Origin: Pseudonocardia sp. CNS-004
GTDB lineage: Bacteria; Actinomycetota; Actinomycetes; Mycobacteriales; Pseudonocardiaceae
Direction of reading: 5' to 3'
Assembly (NCBI GenBank): GCA_001942185.1
Contig: MKJV01000072.1
Span: forward strand, 1-64,000
Length of the DNA: 64,000 bases
Shown: one piece after another, positions 56,183-64,000 of the stretch
How the letters are laid out: every line of letters starts with the position of its first letter
How positions within the stretch are numbered: position 1 is the stretch's first letter
The notes under the pieces: generated by a model
What the model was told of the DNA's origin: nothing
Seen by the model: the letters and a program-made list of their open reading frames with translations, nothing else
Databases searched by the model: none
Position numbers and translations under genes: made by a program

Positions 56183-57142
56183 ATGAACGGTGCCGTTCCG
56201 GCGAACGTCGTCTCGCTCGAGGTCGTGACCAGGACGCGCGAGGCCGACGGCGTGGTCGCGCTGACGCTCGCCCGCCCGGACGGCCGCCGGTTGCCGGACT
56301 GGACGCCGGGCGCGCACATCGACGTCGTGCTTCCCCACGGCCTCACCCGCCAGTACTCGCTCTGCGGGGACCGCTTCGACCCCCACACCTACCGGGTCGG
56401 CGTCCTGCGTGAACCGGACGGCCGCGGCGGCTCGGCCTACGTGCACGACGTGCTCGCACCCGGCGACGTGGTCGGCGTGGGCGGGCCGCGCAACAACTTC
56501 CCGCTGGTCCCGTCGGACTCGTACCTGTTCGTGGCGGGCGGGATCGGCATCACCCCATTGCTGCCGATGATCCACCAGGCCGAACTGCTCGGTGCCGACT
56601 GGCGGCTGCTGTACGGCGGCCGCACGCGGGCGTCGATGGCGTTCGGCGACGAGCTCGCGGTCCACGGCGGCCGCGTGCAGGCCGTTCCCCAGGACGAGCA
56701 CGGGCTGCTCGACCTCGCCTCGTTCCTCGGAACGCCACGCCCCGGCGTCAAGATCTACTGCTGCGGCCCGGCGCCGTTGCTCGCCGCCGTGGAGCGGGCC
56801 TGCGCGCCGTGGCCCGCCCACACGTTGCACCTCGAACGGTTCGTCGCGAACGACCAGGGCGCGCCCGCCCGCTCCGGCCCGTTCACGGTGGAGCTGGCCC
56901 GCACCGGCGTCGTCGTGGACGTCTCGCCGGGCGACTCCGTGCTGGACGCCGTGCGCGCCGCGGGCGTCGACGTGCTGTCGTCCTGCCGGCAGGGGACCTG
57001 CGGAACCTGCGAGACCACCGTCCTGGCCGGCAGGCCCGACCACCGCGACTCGATCCTCGCCGACCACGAGCGCGAGGCGGGCGACTGCATGTACCCGTGC
57101 GTGTCGCGCTCCTGCGACGACCTGCTCGTGCTCGACCTCTAG
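56183..57142 (+). CDS. Phthalate dioxygenase reductase-type oxidoreductase (FMN/NADH/C-terminal 2Fe-2S)
   Basis: Intact at 319 residues. Flavin motif LTRQYSLCGDRFDPH, NAD-binding LFVAGGIGITPLLPMIHQAE and KIYCCGPAPLLAAVERAC, and a C-terminal plant-type ferredoxin with CRQGTCGTCETTVL and a fourth Cys in GDCMYPCVSRSC. This is the VanB/phthalate reductase domain order. It passes electrons from NADH to a terminal oxygenase; the P450 gene starts nine bases downstream, so it is the likely acceptor. Confidence 0.93.
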   Translation: MNGAVPANVVSLEVVTRTREADGVVALTLARPDGRRLPDWTPGAHIDVVLPHGLTRQYSLCGDRFDPHTYRVGVLREPDGRGGSAYVHDVLAPGDVVGVGGPRNNFPLVPSDSYLFVAGGIGITPLLPMIHQAELLGADWRLLYGGRTRASMAFGDELAVHGGRVQAVPQDEHGLLDLASFLGTPRPGVKIYCCGPAPLLAAVERACAPWPAHTLHLERFVANDQGAPARSGPFTVELARTGVVVDVSPGDSVLDAVRAAGVDVLSSCRQGTCGTCETTVLAGRPDHRDSILADHEREAGDCMYPCVSRSCDDLLVLDL

Positions 57143-57151
57143 GAGGCCACT

Positions 57152-58371
57152 GTGACCACAGCGCCCGTGTCCGCCCCGCCCGGGGTGCCCGAAAGCGCCG
57201 CCGACCCGTTCGCGCACGACGTGCTCGAGGACCCGCTGCCGCTGCACGCCCGGCTGCGTGACGCCGGTCCGGTGGTGTACCTGACCAGGTACGACGTCTA
57301 CGCGTTCGCCCGCTACGCCGAGGTGCACGCCGCGTTGACGAACTGGCAGGGCTTCGAGTCCGGCGCCGGGGTCGGCCTGTCCCACTTCCGCCGCGAGAAG
57401 CCGTGGCGCCCGCCGAGCCTGCTGCTGGAGGCCGACCCGCCGCGGCACGACGCCCCGCGACGGGTGCTGGCCGGGATCGTCGGCGTGCGGGCACTGCGCC
57501 GCCTGCGCGAGCAGTGGGCCGCCGCGGCGGAGGACCTGGTGGAGCAGGTCCTCTCCGGGGGCAGCACGGAGGTGGACGCCGTCCCCGTGCTCGCCGAGGC
57601 GTTCCCGCTGCGCGTGTTCCCGGACGCGTCGGGCTGCCGCCGGGCGGCCGGGAGCACCTGCTGCCCTACGGTGACCACGCGTTCAACGCGTTCGGGCCGA
57701 GCAACGACCTCGTCGCGAAGGGCGCGCCCCGGGTGGCGGAGCTGTCGGCGTGGGTGAACGCGCGCTGCGCCCGCGAGGAGCTCGCCCCCGGCGGGTTCGG
57801 CGCCCGGATCTGGGAGGCCGCCGACCGTGGGGAGATCACCTACGAGCAGGCGCCGCTCGTCGTCCGCTCGCTCCTGACCGCGGGCGTCGACACCACCGTC
57901 CACGGCCTGGGAGCCGTGCTCCACGCGTTCGCCACCCACCCGCAGCAGTGGGCGCGCCTGCGGTCGGACCCCCGGCTCGCCCGGGTGGCGTTCGACGAGG
58001 CCGTGCGGTGGGAGTCGCCGGTGCAGACGTTCTTCCGGACGGCCACCACGGACGTCGACATCCCGGGCGGCGCCACCGTGCCGGCCGGCCACAAGATCCT
58101 GATGTTCCTCGCCGCCGCGAACCGCGACCCGCGGCGCTGGACCGACCCCGACCGGTTCGACCTGTCCCGCGACCCGTCCGGGCACGTCGGGTTCGGCATG
58201 GGAATCCACCAGTGCGTCGGCCAGCACGTCGCGCGGCTCGAGGCGGAGGCACTGCTCACGGCGCTCGCCCGCCGCGTCGCGACGATCGAGCTCGCCGGCC
58301 CGACCCGGCGCCACCACAACAACACGTTGCGCGCCTGGGAGTCGTTGCCGGTGCGGCTGGCGCTCGGCTAA
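57152..58371 (+). CDS. Cytochrome P450 of the CYP199 family, one frameshift
   Basis: About 406 residues, behind AGGAGG. It resembles CYP199A4 as I recall it: LRDAGPVVYL, REKPWRPPSLLLEADPP, GREHLLPYGDHAFNAFGP, RSLLTAGVDTTVHG (I helix), ESPVQTFFRTAT and the heme loop HVGFGMGIHQCVGQHVARLE. One base at about 57628 restores VFPDAVGLPPGG. CYP199 enzymes demethylate or hydroxylate para-substituted benzoates such as 4-methoxy- or 4-hydroxybenzoate. Paired with a phthalate-type reductase rather than a ferredoxin, it resembles the two-protein para-hydroxybenzoate 3-hydroxylase type. Substrate inferred only. Confidence 0.92.
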
Positions 58372-59276
58372 CCCGTGAGGGGCCCGCGGTGGGAGTTGCG
58401 CGGTCCGGGCCAGCCCCACGCGATGTCGTCGACCGCCAGGAACGGCTCGTCGACCACGGTGGCGGGGGTCAACCCGGTGAACGCCACGACGTCCCGGTGC
58501 AGGTGGGACTGATCGGCGTAGCCGCTGTCGGCGGCGACCCCGGCCGGGTCGCGGCGCGCGACCAGGCCGTGGACGGCGTGGTCGAAGCGGACCAGCTTCG
58601 CGGCGCGTTTGGGCGGCAGCCCGACCTGGGCGTGGAACCGGGACCACAGCCGTTTGCGACTCCAGCCGAGCTCGTCGGCCAGGTGCTCGATCCGGACCGT
58701 GCCGCGACCGGCGACGATCCGGCGCCAGGCCCACGCCACCTCCGGTGACACCCGTGCCGCGGCCGCGAGGCGGCGGGCGAGCCACGCGTCGGTCAACGCG
58801 AAGCGCTCCTCCCAGGAGGGGAGTTCGGCCAGGCGCTCGCCGATCCGTGCCGCCTCCCGGCCCCACAGATCGTCGAGGGTGACCACGTCGCCGTTCAGGT
58901 CGGCGACGGCACCGCCCAGCACCGCGTGTGCGACCAGCGGTGACAGGCGTACCTGCAGACACTCGAACGCGTCGGCGCGCAAGTCGCGAAGGGCCTCGCC
59001 GAACCCGAGGCCGATGACGAAGCTGCCCTGCTGGCGCCGTCCGAGCGCATCCTCCACGGCGATCCGGCCGCCGAACACCAGAACCACGGTCACGGCCGGG
59101 TGGGGGATCAGCCGGAGGCCCGGCGGGGTGATGCCGCGGTCCCGGAACCCGGCCATCGTGACCCCGGGTACGCCGCTGGGTTGCGTGGGGCAGGCGATGT
59201 CCCACAACACCCCGTCGTCCGCCCGGGCACGGCCGATCACGTTCCCGATGCTACGCAGGCCTGCCGAGCGGAACAT
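58368..59276 (-). CDS. AraC-family transcriptional regulator
   Basis: Intact at about 302 residues from the ATG at 59276; a longer frame extends to 59651 without a plausible start. The C-terminal AraC domain has IEHLADELGWSRKRLWSRFH and VRFDHAVHGLVARRDPAGVA, AADSGYADQSHLHRDVVAFT, LTPATVV. The N-terminal domain (about 30-140) is cupin-like, with VTVVLVFGGRIAVED. The stop overlaps the P450 TAA by four bases, so the two are convergent; it is divergent from the alpha/beta hydrolase with only 42 bp between starts. It may activate one or both flanking operons. Confidence 0.85.
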   Translation of the reverse strand: MFRSAGLRSIGNVIGRARADDGVLWDIACPTQPSGVPGVTMAGFRDRGITPPGLRLIPHPAVTVVLVFGGRIAVEDALGRRQQGSFVIGLGFGEALRDLRADAFECLQVRLSPLVAHAVLGGAVADLNGDVVTLDDLWGREAARIGERLAELPSWEERFALTDAWLARRLAAAARVSPEVAWAWRRIVAGRGTVRIEHLADELGWSRKRLWSRFHAQVGLPPKRAAKLVRFDHAVHGLVARRDPAGVAADSGYADQSHLHRDVVAFTGLTPATVVDEPFLAVDDIAWGWPGPRNSHRGPLTG

Positions 59277-59318
59277 TCGTCCAATCCGGCCGCACGCACC
59301 CGCGACGACAGTTCGCGC

Positions 59319-60128
59319 ATGACCGAGGACGTGCTGCTGACCCTGGACGACGGCGAGATCCACGTGTGCCTGGACGGCCCCCGCGACGCCCCCGCGCTCC
59401 TGCTCATCCACGGGACCGCTGTGTCGGCCCGGTCGTGGGAGCCGATGGTCCCGCTGCTGACCGGGTCCCACCGGGTCGTCCGGATCGACCTGCTCGGCTG
59501 TGGCCGGTCGGCCAGACCGGACGGTGCGAGCTACGCGGTCCCGGACCAGGCGCGCCGGGTCGGTGCGGCGCTGGACCGGCTCGGGGTCGGGCGGGCCGTC
59601 GTCGTCGGCCACTCCAGCGGCGGGGCGGTGGCCACCGCACTCACCGAACAACGGTCGGACCTCGTGGCCGCGGTCGGGCTCGTCAACACCGGACCCGACA
59701 TGGCCGCCTACATCGCGAAGGACGTGCCCGTCCGGGCGGCCTCTTGGGGCGATCTGACCGACGACCAGGTGCGTCGGGCCATGAGCGACGGGTTCGGTCC
59801 GGGCTACGAGATCCCCCGGGCGTTCGTGGAGCAGTTCCGCGACATCGACTTCGCTGTGTTCACGGCGATCTCGCAGAGGGTCCGCGCGTACCTGGACGAG
59901 CGAGGGCTGCCGGACCGGCTGGCACCGCTCGGCACGCCGCTGCTGGTGATCTTCGGCGAGGAGGACCGGAGGTGGCGCCCGTCATCGGCCGCCGGCTATC
60001 TCGCCGTCCCTGGTGCGACGGTCGAAATGCTGCCCGGCGTCGGTCACTCGCCCAACATCGAGGACCCGCCGCGCACCGCCGAGCCACTCCTGGCCTTCGC
60101 CGCGAAGCACGCGCCGTCTGCGGGTTGA
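59319..60128 (+). CDS. Alpha/beta hydrolase
   Basis: Intact at 269 residues. LLLIHGTAVSARSWEPMVPL (oxyanion HGT), nucleophile Ser in VVGHSSGGAVATAL, acid in LVIFGEEDRRW and catalytic His in MLPGVGHSPNIEDPP. It resembles meta-cleavage-product hydrolases and lactonases. The ATG at 59319 has GACAGT six bases upstream and no ribosome binding site. The divergent AraC gene is 42 bp away, so their promoters overlap and control is probably shared. Confidence 0.88.
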   Translation: MTEDVLLTLDDGEIHVCLDGPRDAPALLLIHGTAVSARSWEPMVPLLTGSHRVVRIDLLGCGRSARPDGASYAVPDQARRVGAALDRLGVGRAVVVGHSSGGAVATALTEQRSDLVAAVGLVNTGPDMAAYIAKDVPVRAASWGDLTDDQVRRAMSDGFGPGYEIPRAFVEQFRDIDFAVFTAISQRVRAYLDERGLPDRLAPLGTPLLVIFGEEDRRWRPSSAAGYLAVPGATVEMLPGVGHSPNIEDPPRTAEPLLAFAAKHAPSAG

Positions 60129-60505
60129 GGGCGTGGACGAGGGGCCACTCGTCCGTCGGAGCGCGAGTTGGTGGGGCTGGCGCGATTTTGTGGTGCGTCG
60201 TGCGTTGGCCTGTTGGAGATCGGCTCCGTAGGTGTCGCCGGCTGTCGCGGATCCACATCCGGGGGCGCGGGTGGGTATGTGGCGCGTTGCGCGTTGCGGT
60301 GTGGGCGGGGCCGGGTGGGGGACTACCGATTCGGTGGTGCGCTGCGAGATGCTCGTTTTGCCTTCCGGGCCTGCGTACGAGCGCTCGGCTCGTGCGCAGG
60401 TCGACCGCGTGTGGTCACCCTCGGTCGCGGCTCGGGAGGTTCACCGACGGTGGTCGTCCCTCGAGGGCGGGCCGGTCGCGGTGCGGCTCAGAACGGGGGC
60501 GCGGC
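60129..60505. other. 377-bp region without a credible gene
   Basis: A hairpin (GACGAG, GGGCCA loop, CTCGTC) at 60136-60153 may terminate the hydrolase transcript. The rest, up to the HNH nuclease stop, has several open frames with Arg- or Gly-rich readings and no recognisable family. Confidence 0.5.
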
Positions 60506-60518
60506 TCAGAACGGGGGT
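60483..60518. repeat. 18-bp tandem duplication spanning the nuclease stop codon
   Basis: GCGGCTCAGAACGGGGG with a final C at 60483-60500 and the same with a final T at 60501-60518. Each copy contains the complement of CCC GTT CTG A, so the HNH gene stop exists twice in series. A short slippage duplication is the simplest explanation. Confidence 0.7.
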
Positions 60519-62181
60519 GGGTCCTCGTTGTCGTCGGGCGGGATGACTTCGCCGTCCCAGAGGGCTGTGGTGCGGCGGTCGCGTTCGAGGCGTTCCAGAC
60601 GTGCGACGAGGTCTTTCGGGAGGTCTCGTCGGGCGGGGGCCTTGTCGGGCGGCAGGTCGGGCGGCAGCTCGTCGGGTCGGTAGTCGTGCGGGCGGCTTCT
60701 GGTGACGGTGCCGGTCGGGGTGATCCACTGGATCCGCCCGTCGGGCAATGCCCGCACGTTCCAGCCGGGGGTGTGTTTCATGCGGTGGTCGTGTCCGCAG
60801 CAGGCGTGCAGGTTGGTGTCGTTGGTGGGTCCGTCCGGGTACGGGGTGATGTGGTCGAGGTGCCCGTCCAGGGCGCGGCGGCGGCAGATCGGGCTGCGGC
60901 AGTGCACGTCTCGGGACCGCACGAAATCGGCGAGTCCGGTGGGTGGTCGGTAGGTGGTGCGGCCGTGGTCGAGCACGGTGCCCGACAACGGGTCGTACAC
61001 CAGCCGTTTCAACGCGGCGTCGGTGGCGATTTCGCGGGCCAGGGCGGCGGGGATCGGGCCATGTCCGACGAGTTCACAGGGTTGGTCGTCGGCCCCGATC
61101 AGGGTGCTGAACGGCATCAGGACCTGCACGAGGGGTTTGCCGGGATTCACCGGATGCGGCGCGGACCAGGTGCCGTTCGAATCGGTGCCGCTCGAGGCGG
61201 TGTCATCGGCGGAATCATGACTTGGGCCGTTGCCGGTCTCGTTGCCGGTGTCGTCGCCGGTGTCGTCGCCGGCGTCATCGCCCGGACCATTGGTGGTGGC
61301 GTCGGCGGGTTCGGGTGCGGCGTTGGTGAGCCGGCCCGACAACAGCGCGGCGGCGAGGTCGGCGCGGCGGGCGTCCATCCCGCGCGGGTCGTCCTTGCCG
61401 CAACCCAGGGCGAGGCGGGTCAGCCACTGGTAGCTGGCCTGAGCATCCGGGGCGGGCGTCAACGCCCACAGCGACGCCATCCCGTCCTGTTCTTCACTGA
61501 TCGACACCCGTCGGTCCCGGCGGGCGGCTTTGTGACGTTCAGCAGCACCCTGTGGATCCGCGGCGATCACGGCCCGTTTCAGGGCGGCCTTGAGTTGGCC
61601 GAGGGTCTGGTCGGGGGCCGGTCGAGGACACGTTGCTGCACCGCACGCGCCTTCTCCACCGGGAGGTAGTGGGTGGTGTCGCAGATCGCGGTGACGCGGC
61701 GTTCGTCGAGGCGGCCCCGCTGCCACAGGGCGAGGGTTTCGGGGAGGACCTGCTCCAGTTGCACCGAGCGGCCGAGGCGGGCCTTCGCGGTCATACGGGC
61801 CTGCTTCAGGGCGAGCCCGACCTCGTCAGGGGCGAACTTGCCGATCGTGCACGCCTTGTCGGAGGCCAGCATCGTCGGGTCGTCGCCGGGGCGGCGGCGC
61901 GCGAACTCGGCCAGCAGGCGTGCTTGGCGGGCCTGGGCCCATCCGGTGAGCCGTTCGAACCCGACGACCGCGTCGATCAGCTGTTCGTCCGACAGGCCGG
62001 CCTCGACGCTGGTGTCGGCGTCGATCTCCAAGGCGAAGAGCCCGGACGGGACGGTGTTGCCCCAGGTGCGGTCCTCGACACCGGTGCGCAGTTCGTGTTC
62101 GAGGCTGGCCCAGTCGACGGCGTCCTCGAGTTCGGGTTCGACGGGTTCGTCGACTCCCACTCCGGACACTGACTCGAACAT
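60506..62181 (-). CDS. 13E12/DUF222-family HNH endonuclease, one frameshift
   Basis: About 558 residues. N-terminal DUF222 helical domain (about 45-330) with GFERLTGWAQARQARLLAEF and QARMTAKARLGRSVQLEQVL; one base at about 61619 restores QQRVLDRAPDQTLGQLKAAL. An acidic low-complexity linker (GDDAGDDTGDDTGNETGNG) follows, then the HNH domain: DVHCRSPICRRRALDGHLDH and HACCGHDHRMKHTPGWNV. The ATG at 62181 lies inside a LexA box, so the gene is probably induced by DNA damage, as for several 13E12 genes in mycobacteria. TAGTAT seven bases upstream is a good -10 box. Its biological role is unknown. Confidence 0.88.
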
Positions 62182-62189
62182 ACGTTCGA
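62174..62189. promoter_or_regulatory. LexA (SOS) box over the nuclease start codon
   Basis: TCGAAC-ATAC-GTTCGA, an exact match to the mycobacterial/Gram-positive LexA pattern TCGAACNNNNGTTCGA. It overlaps the ATG (62181-62179) and lies directly next to the -10 box TAGTAT, so LexA binding would block transcription start. Confidence 0.8.
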
Positions 62190-62346
62190 TACTATCTTGT
62201 TGTGACCGTGCCCGCAACTGGACGTTGCAGCAGTGCTCGCGGTGGATCCACACGTCGACCGCGAGCAGACGGCTTGCTGACTGAGTTCGGGAACTCCGCG
62301 ACGGTCGAGCCGGCGACGCGCGACGAGGAGGACGCCTGGGACCGGG

Positions 62347-63249
62347 TCACCGGCGAGTCGTCGCCTCATCCTCGAGGAGGCGGTCGAGCGTGCGTCGGCC
62401 CAGCCTGCTCATGCTCGGGTTGCTGTCGGCGTAGTACCACACGAGCCCCATCGCCTGCGCGAACGCCCACGCCTTGCTGCGCTCCCACTCGAGGTCGTCG
62501 CACCCGAGGTCGTCGCGGAGCAGCGGGCGGGTGCGCGCGTCGAGTAGATGCCACGCGCCGACGAGGTCGAGGGCCGGGTCGGCAGGCGCCAGGCCGCCCA
62601 CGTCGAGGACGCCGACGAGCCGCCCACCGGAAACCAACACATTTCCTGGGATGAGGTCCCCGTGGTTCATGACGTCGGGAGCATCGTGCGGGAGTTCGCG
62701 GAGGCCGCTCCAGAGCCGCCGCAACCGGGGGACGTCGAGCAGGTGCTGGCTGTGGCGGAAGCAGGTTTCCAGCCAGGCGTCCTGCGACTGCAGGTCGCCT
62801 CCTCGGCCGTGCCCGGAGAACGTCCGGCCCCGCGTGTCGATGCCGCGGACATCGGCGATGAGCTCGGCGAGGTCGTGGGCGAACCCGGCGGAGGAGCCGG
62901 GATCGTCTTCGGTGGCGGTAGTCCCGGGCAGCCAGGTCTGCACCGACCACGGCAGCCGGTAGCCGGGTCCGGGCCGGCCGAGCGCCACCGGTGCGGGCAC
63001 CTGGAACGGCGTGCTGCCGGCCAGCTCGCGGGCGGCGTCCGCCTCGGAGACGAGCATCCGCCGCGTCGTGTCGGCGTCGTCGCCCCGGAGAGGGAACCGT
63101 GCCGCGAAACGGTCACCGATGCGGAAGATCGCGTTGACGGTCCCCTCGGACGCAACCGCCCTGATTGGCAGCCGCGCCCACTCGGGGAACTGCTCGTCGA
63201 CCAGTGCTCGGACAGCTGCGCGAGACACGGTCAGCTGGTCAGCGTGCAT
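62347..63249 (-). CDS. Aminoglycoside phosphotransferase-family kinase
   Basis: Intact at 300 residues. Brenner motif VMNHGDLIPGNVLVSGG and the metal-binding GVLDVGGLAPADPALDL (usually D-F-G; here D-V-G), with the ATP pocket near EGTVNAIFRIGDRFAARFPL. The start at 63249 gives MHADQLTVSRAAVRALV, which matches many relatives. Earlier in-frame starts at 63294 and 63345 are possible. The family phosphorylates aminoglycosides, macrolides or small metabolites; resistance is not implied. Confidence 0.83.
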   Translation of the reverse strand: MHADQLTVSRAAVRALVDEQFPEWARLPIRAVASEGTVNAIFRIGDRFAARFPLRGDDADTTRRMLVSEADAARELAGSTPFQVPAPVALGRPGPGYRLPWSVQTWLPGTTATEDDPGSSAGFAHDLAELIADVRGIDTRGRTFSGHGRGGDLQSQDAWLETCFRHSQHLLDVPRLRRLWSGLRELPHDAPDVMNHGDLIPGNVLVSGGRLVGVLDVGGLAPADPALDLVGAWHLLDARTRPLLRDDLGCDDLEWERSKAWAFAQAMGLVWYYADSNPSMSRLGRRTLDRLLEDEATTRR

Positions 63250-63510
63250 CGGCCGTTGCGGCACCGCGTCGAGCGGGCTCTCCTTGCCGATCATGGGGCC
63301 ATCATGGGAGCACGGCCCAGACTCGGCTACCGAATTACAGTGCACGGATGATGATCGCCCTCCACGCCGGTGAACTGCCCCGTTCCGGAGGCGAGTAATG
63401 AATGCTCCGCATTACTGTCAGCATTGGTGGCGGAATCCGGTCGACCTCTAAGACGGCCTCACCGGAATCGACGAACACAACTGGCACCGGTACTGGTGAA
63501 GGAGCGGTTG

Positions 63511-63972
63511 ATGATCACTGACCCAACGATCATCCGGATCGGTGAGGGGGTGGAGCTGCACCACCACCGAGGTCAGCGCGAGGCCGCTCGCGATCTGTTC
63601 GCGAAAATCTGGGACGACATCGGTGGTGAGCAGGGCGACCCGCTGCACGTTTGCGTCCTTGCCCACGCGATGGCCGATGTTCAGGACGACGTGCATCAGG
63701 AGCTGATCTGGGACCAGCGAGCGCTTGCCGCCGCAGACCTGGTCACCGATGAGCGGGTGGCGCAAGCCGGTGTGACGCTTCCGGTGGCCGGCTTGTTCCC
63801 GTCGTTGCACCTCAACTTGAGCGAGTGCTACCGCAAGCTGGGCAATCTCGGCCGCGCCCGTGAGCACCTCAGGCAGGCGCAGGCCACGATCGGTGCGCTA
63901 GGCGATGACGAGTATGCGCAGCTCATCAAGGGTGGCCTGGAGCGGTTGGCCGAACAGTTGAGATTCGACTGA
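63511..63972 (+). CDS. Small TPR-like protein of unknown function
   Basis: 153 residues from an ATG behind GAAGGAG. HHHRGQREAARDLFAKIWDD, FPSLHLNLSECYRKLGNLGR and AREHLRQAQATIGALGDDEY form paired helices like tetratricopeptide repeats. Such small TPR proteins are common in actinobacteria and probably bind a partner. Its G/C third-position bias is weaker than that of its neighbours, which may indicate recent transfer. No operon partner in the window. Confidence 0.7.
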   Translation: MITDPTIIRIGEGVELHHHRGQREAARDLFAKIWDDIGGEQGDPLHVCVLAHAMADVQDDVHQELIWDQRALAAADLVTDERVAQAGVTLPVAGLFPSLHLNLSECYRKLGNLGRAREHLRQAQATIGALGDDEYAQLIKGGLERLAEQLRFD

Positions 63973-64000
63973 GAAGTTCAGAGAAGCCTGGTCAAGCCAG

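Noticed and set aside
2783..61619. Programmed frameshifting or pseudogene decay as the cause of the many frame breaks
   Set aside because: There are no slippery heptamers or stem-loops at the breaks, every break is a single lost base of the same kind, and families with unrelated roles are affected equally.
62347..63249. Antibiotic resistance kinase
   Set aside because: The general phosphotransferase fold is clear, but nothing identifies an aminoglycoside substrate; most relatives in actinomycetes are uncharacterised.
1..64000. CRISPR array, tRNA or rRNA genes
   Set aside because: No regularly spaced repeats and no tRNA- or rRNA-like sequence noticed on reading both strands; a tRNAscan and CRISPR search was not possible.

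Overview
The window is about 72% GC with strong third-position G/C bias, WhiB and Lsr2-type proteins, a LexA box of the mycobacterial type, a 13E12/DUF222 HNH nuclease gene and many start codons placed directly behind a -10 hexamer. This points to a soil actinomycete, most likely Pseudonocardia or a close relative in the Pseudonocardiales. It is a catabolic accessory region with few housekeeping genes and no rRNA, tRNA, CRISPR array or intact IS element.

Layout. 1-10.8 kb: a sugar or sulfosugar module with an aldehyde dehydrogenase-like fragment, an enolase-superfamily dehydratase, a DeoR regulator, an aldolase very close to sulfofructose-phosphate aldolase YihT, a TauE exporter, a SorC regulator, an Rbs-type ABC importer with a fused ATPase-permease, and an amidohydrolase. 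10.9-18.8 kb: an acyclic-terpene/branched acyl-CoA module (acyl-CoA dehydrogenase, two-subunit biotin carboxylase, TIGR03084-like protein, AtuA) with a GntR regulator. 18.9-24 kb: BisC-type molybdoenzyme, DsbA-like protein, MFS carrier, GNAT. 24-27.3 kb: 1-Cys peroxiredoxin, persulfide dioxygenase-rhodanese fusion, MarR. 27.4-31.1 kb: AmiC-like binding protein, FmdB, FmdA and a MetX-like hydrolase. 31.3-38.9 kb: homogentisate operon with MBL protein and MarR, a TIM-barrel isomerase, WhiB, and a short Lsr2-like protein. 39-43.8 kb: gentisate dioxygenase, 3-hydroxybenzoate 6-hydroxylase, acyl-CoA synthetase, amidohydrolase. 43.9-48.5 kb: histidine kinase, SDR, MaoC, dihydropteroate synthase and NarL-type regulator. 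48.5-53.2 kb: CGNR regulator, alpha/beta hydrolase, and a tetrahydrofolate-dependent O-demethylation operon (LigM, MetF, PurU). 54-60.1 kb: S10 peptidase, LysE, phthalate-type reductase with a CYP199-family P450, AraC, alpha/beta hydrolase. 60.5-64 kb: SOS-controlled HNH nuclease, aminoglycoside phosphotransferase-like protein, TPR-like protein.

Functionally, several modules converge on plant-derived aromatics. O-demethylation or hydroxylation (LigM, CYP199) feeds ring-cleavage routes (gentisate, homogentisate), with C1 units recovered through MetF and PurU. Amide, terpene and sulfur-containing compounds are handled by the flanking modules.

A caution for every entry: about 32 single-base losses of G or C, nearly all inside short G/C runs, break otherwise well-conserved genes. 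Each is repaired by adding back one base, and none needs a base removed. I read them as sequencing or assembly errors, so I annotate the genes across the breaks and give the approximate position of each.
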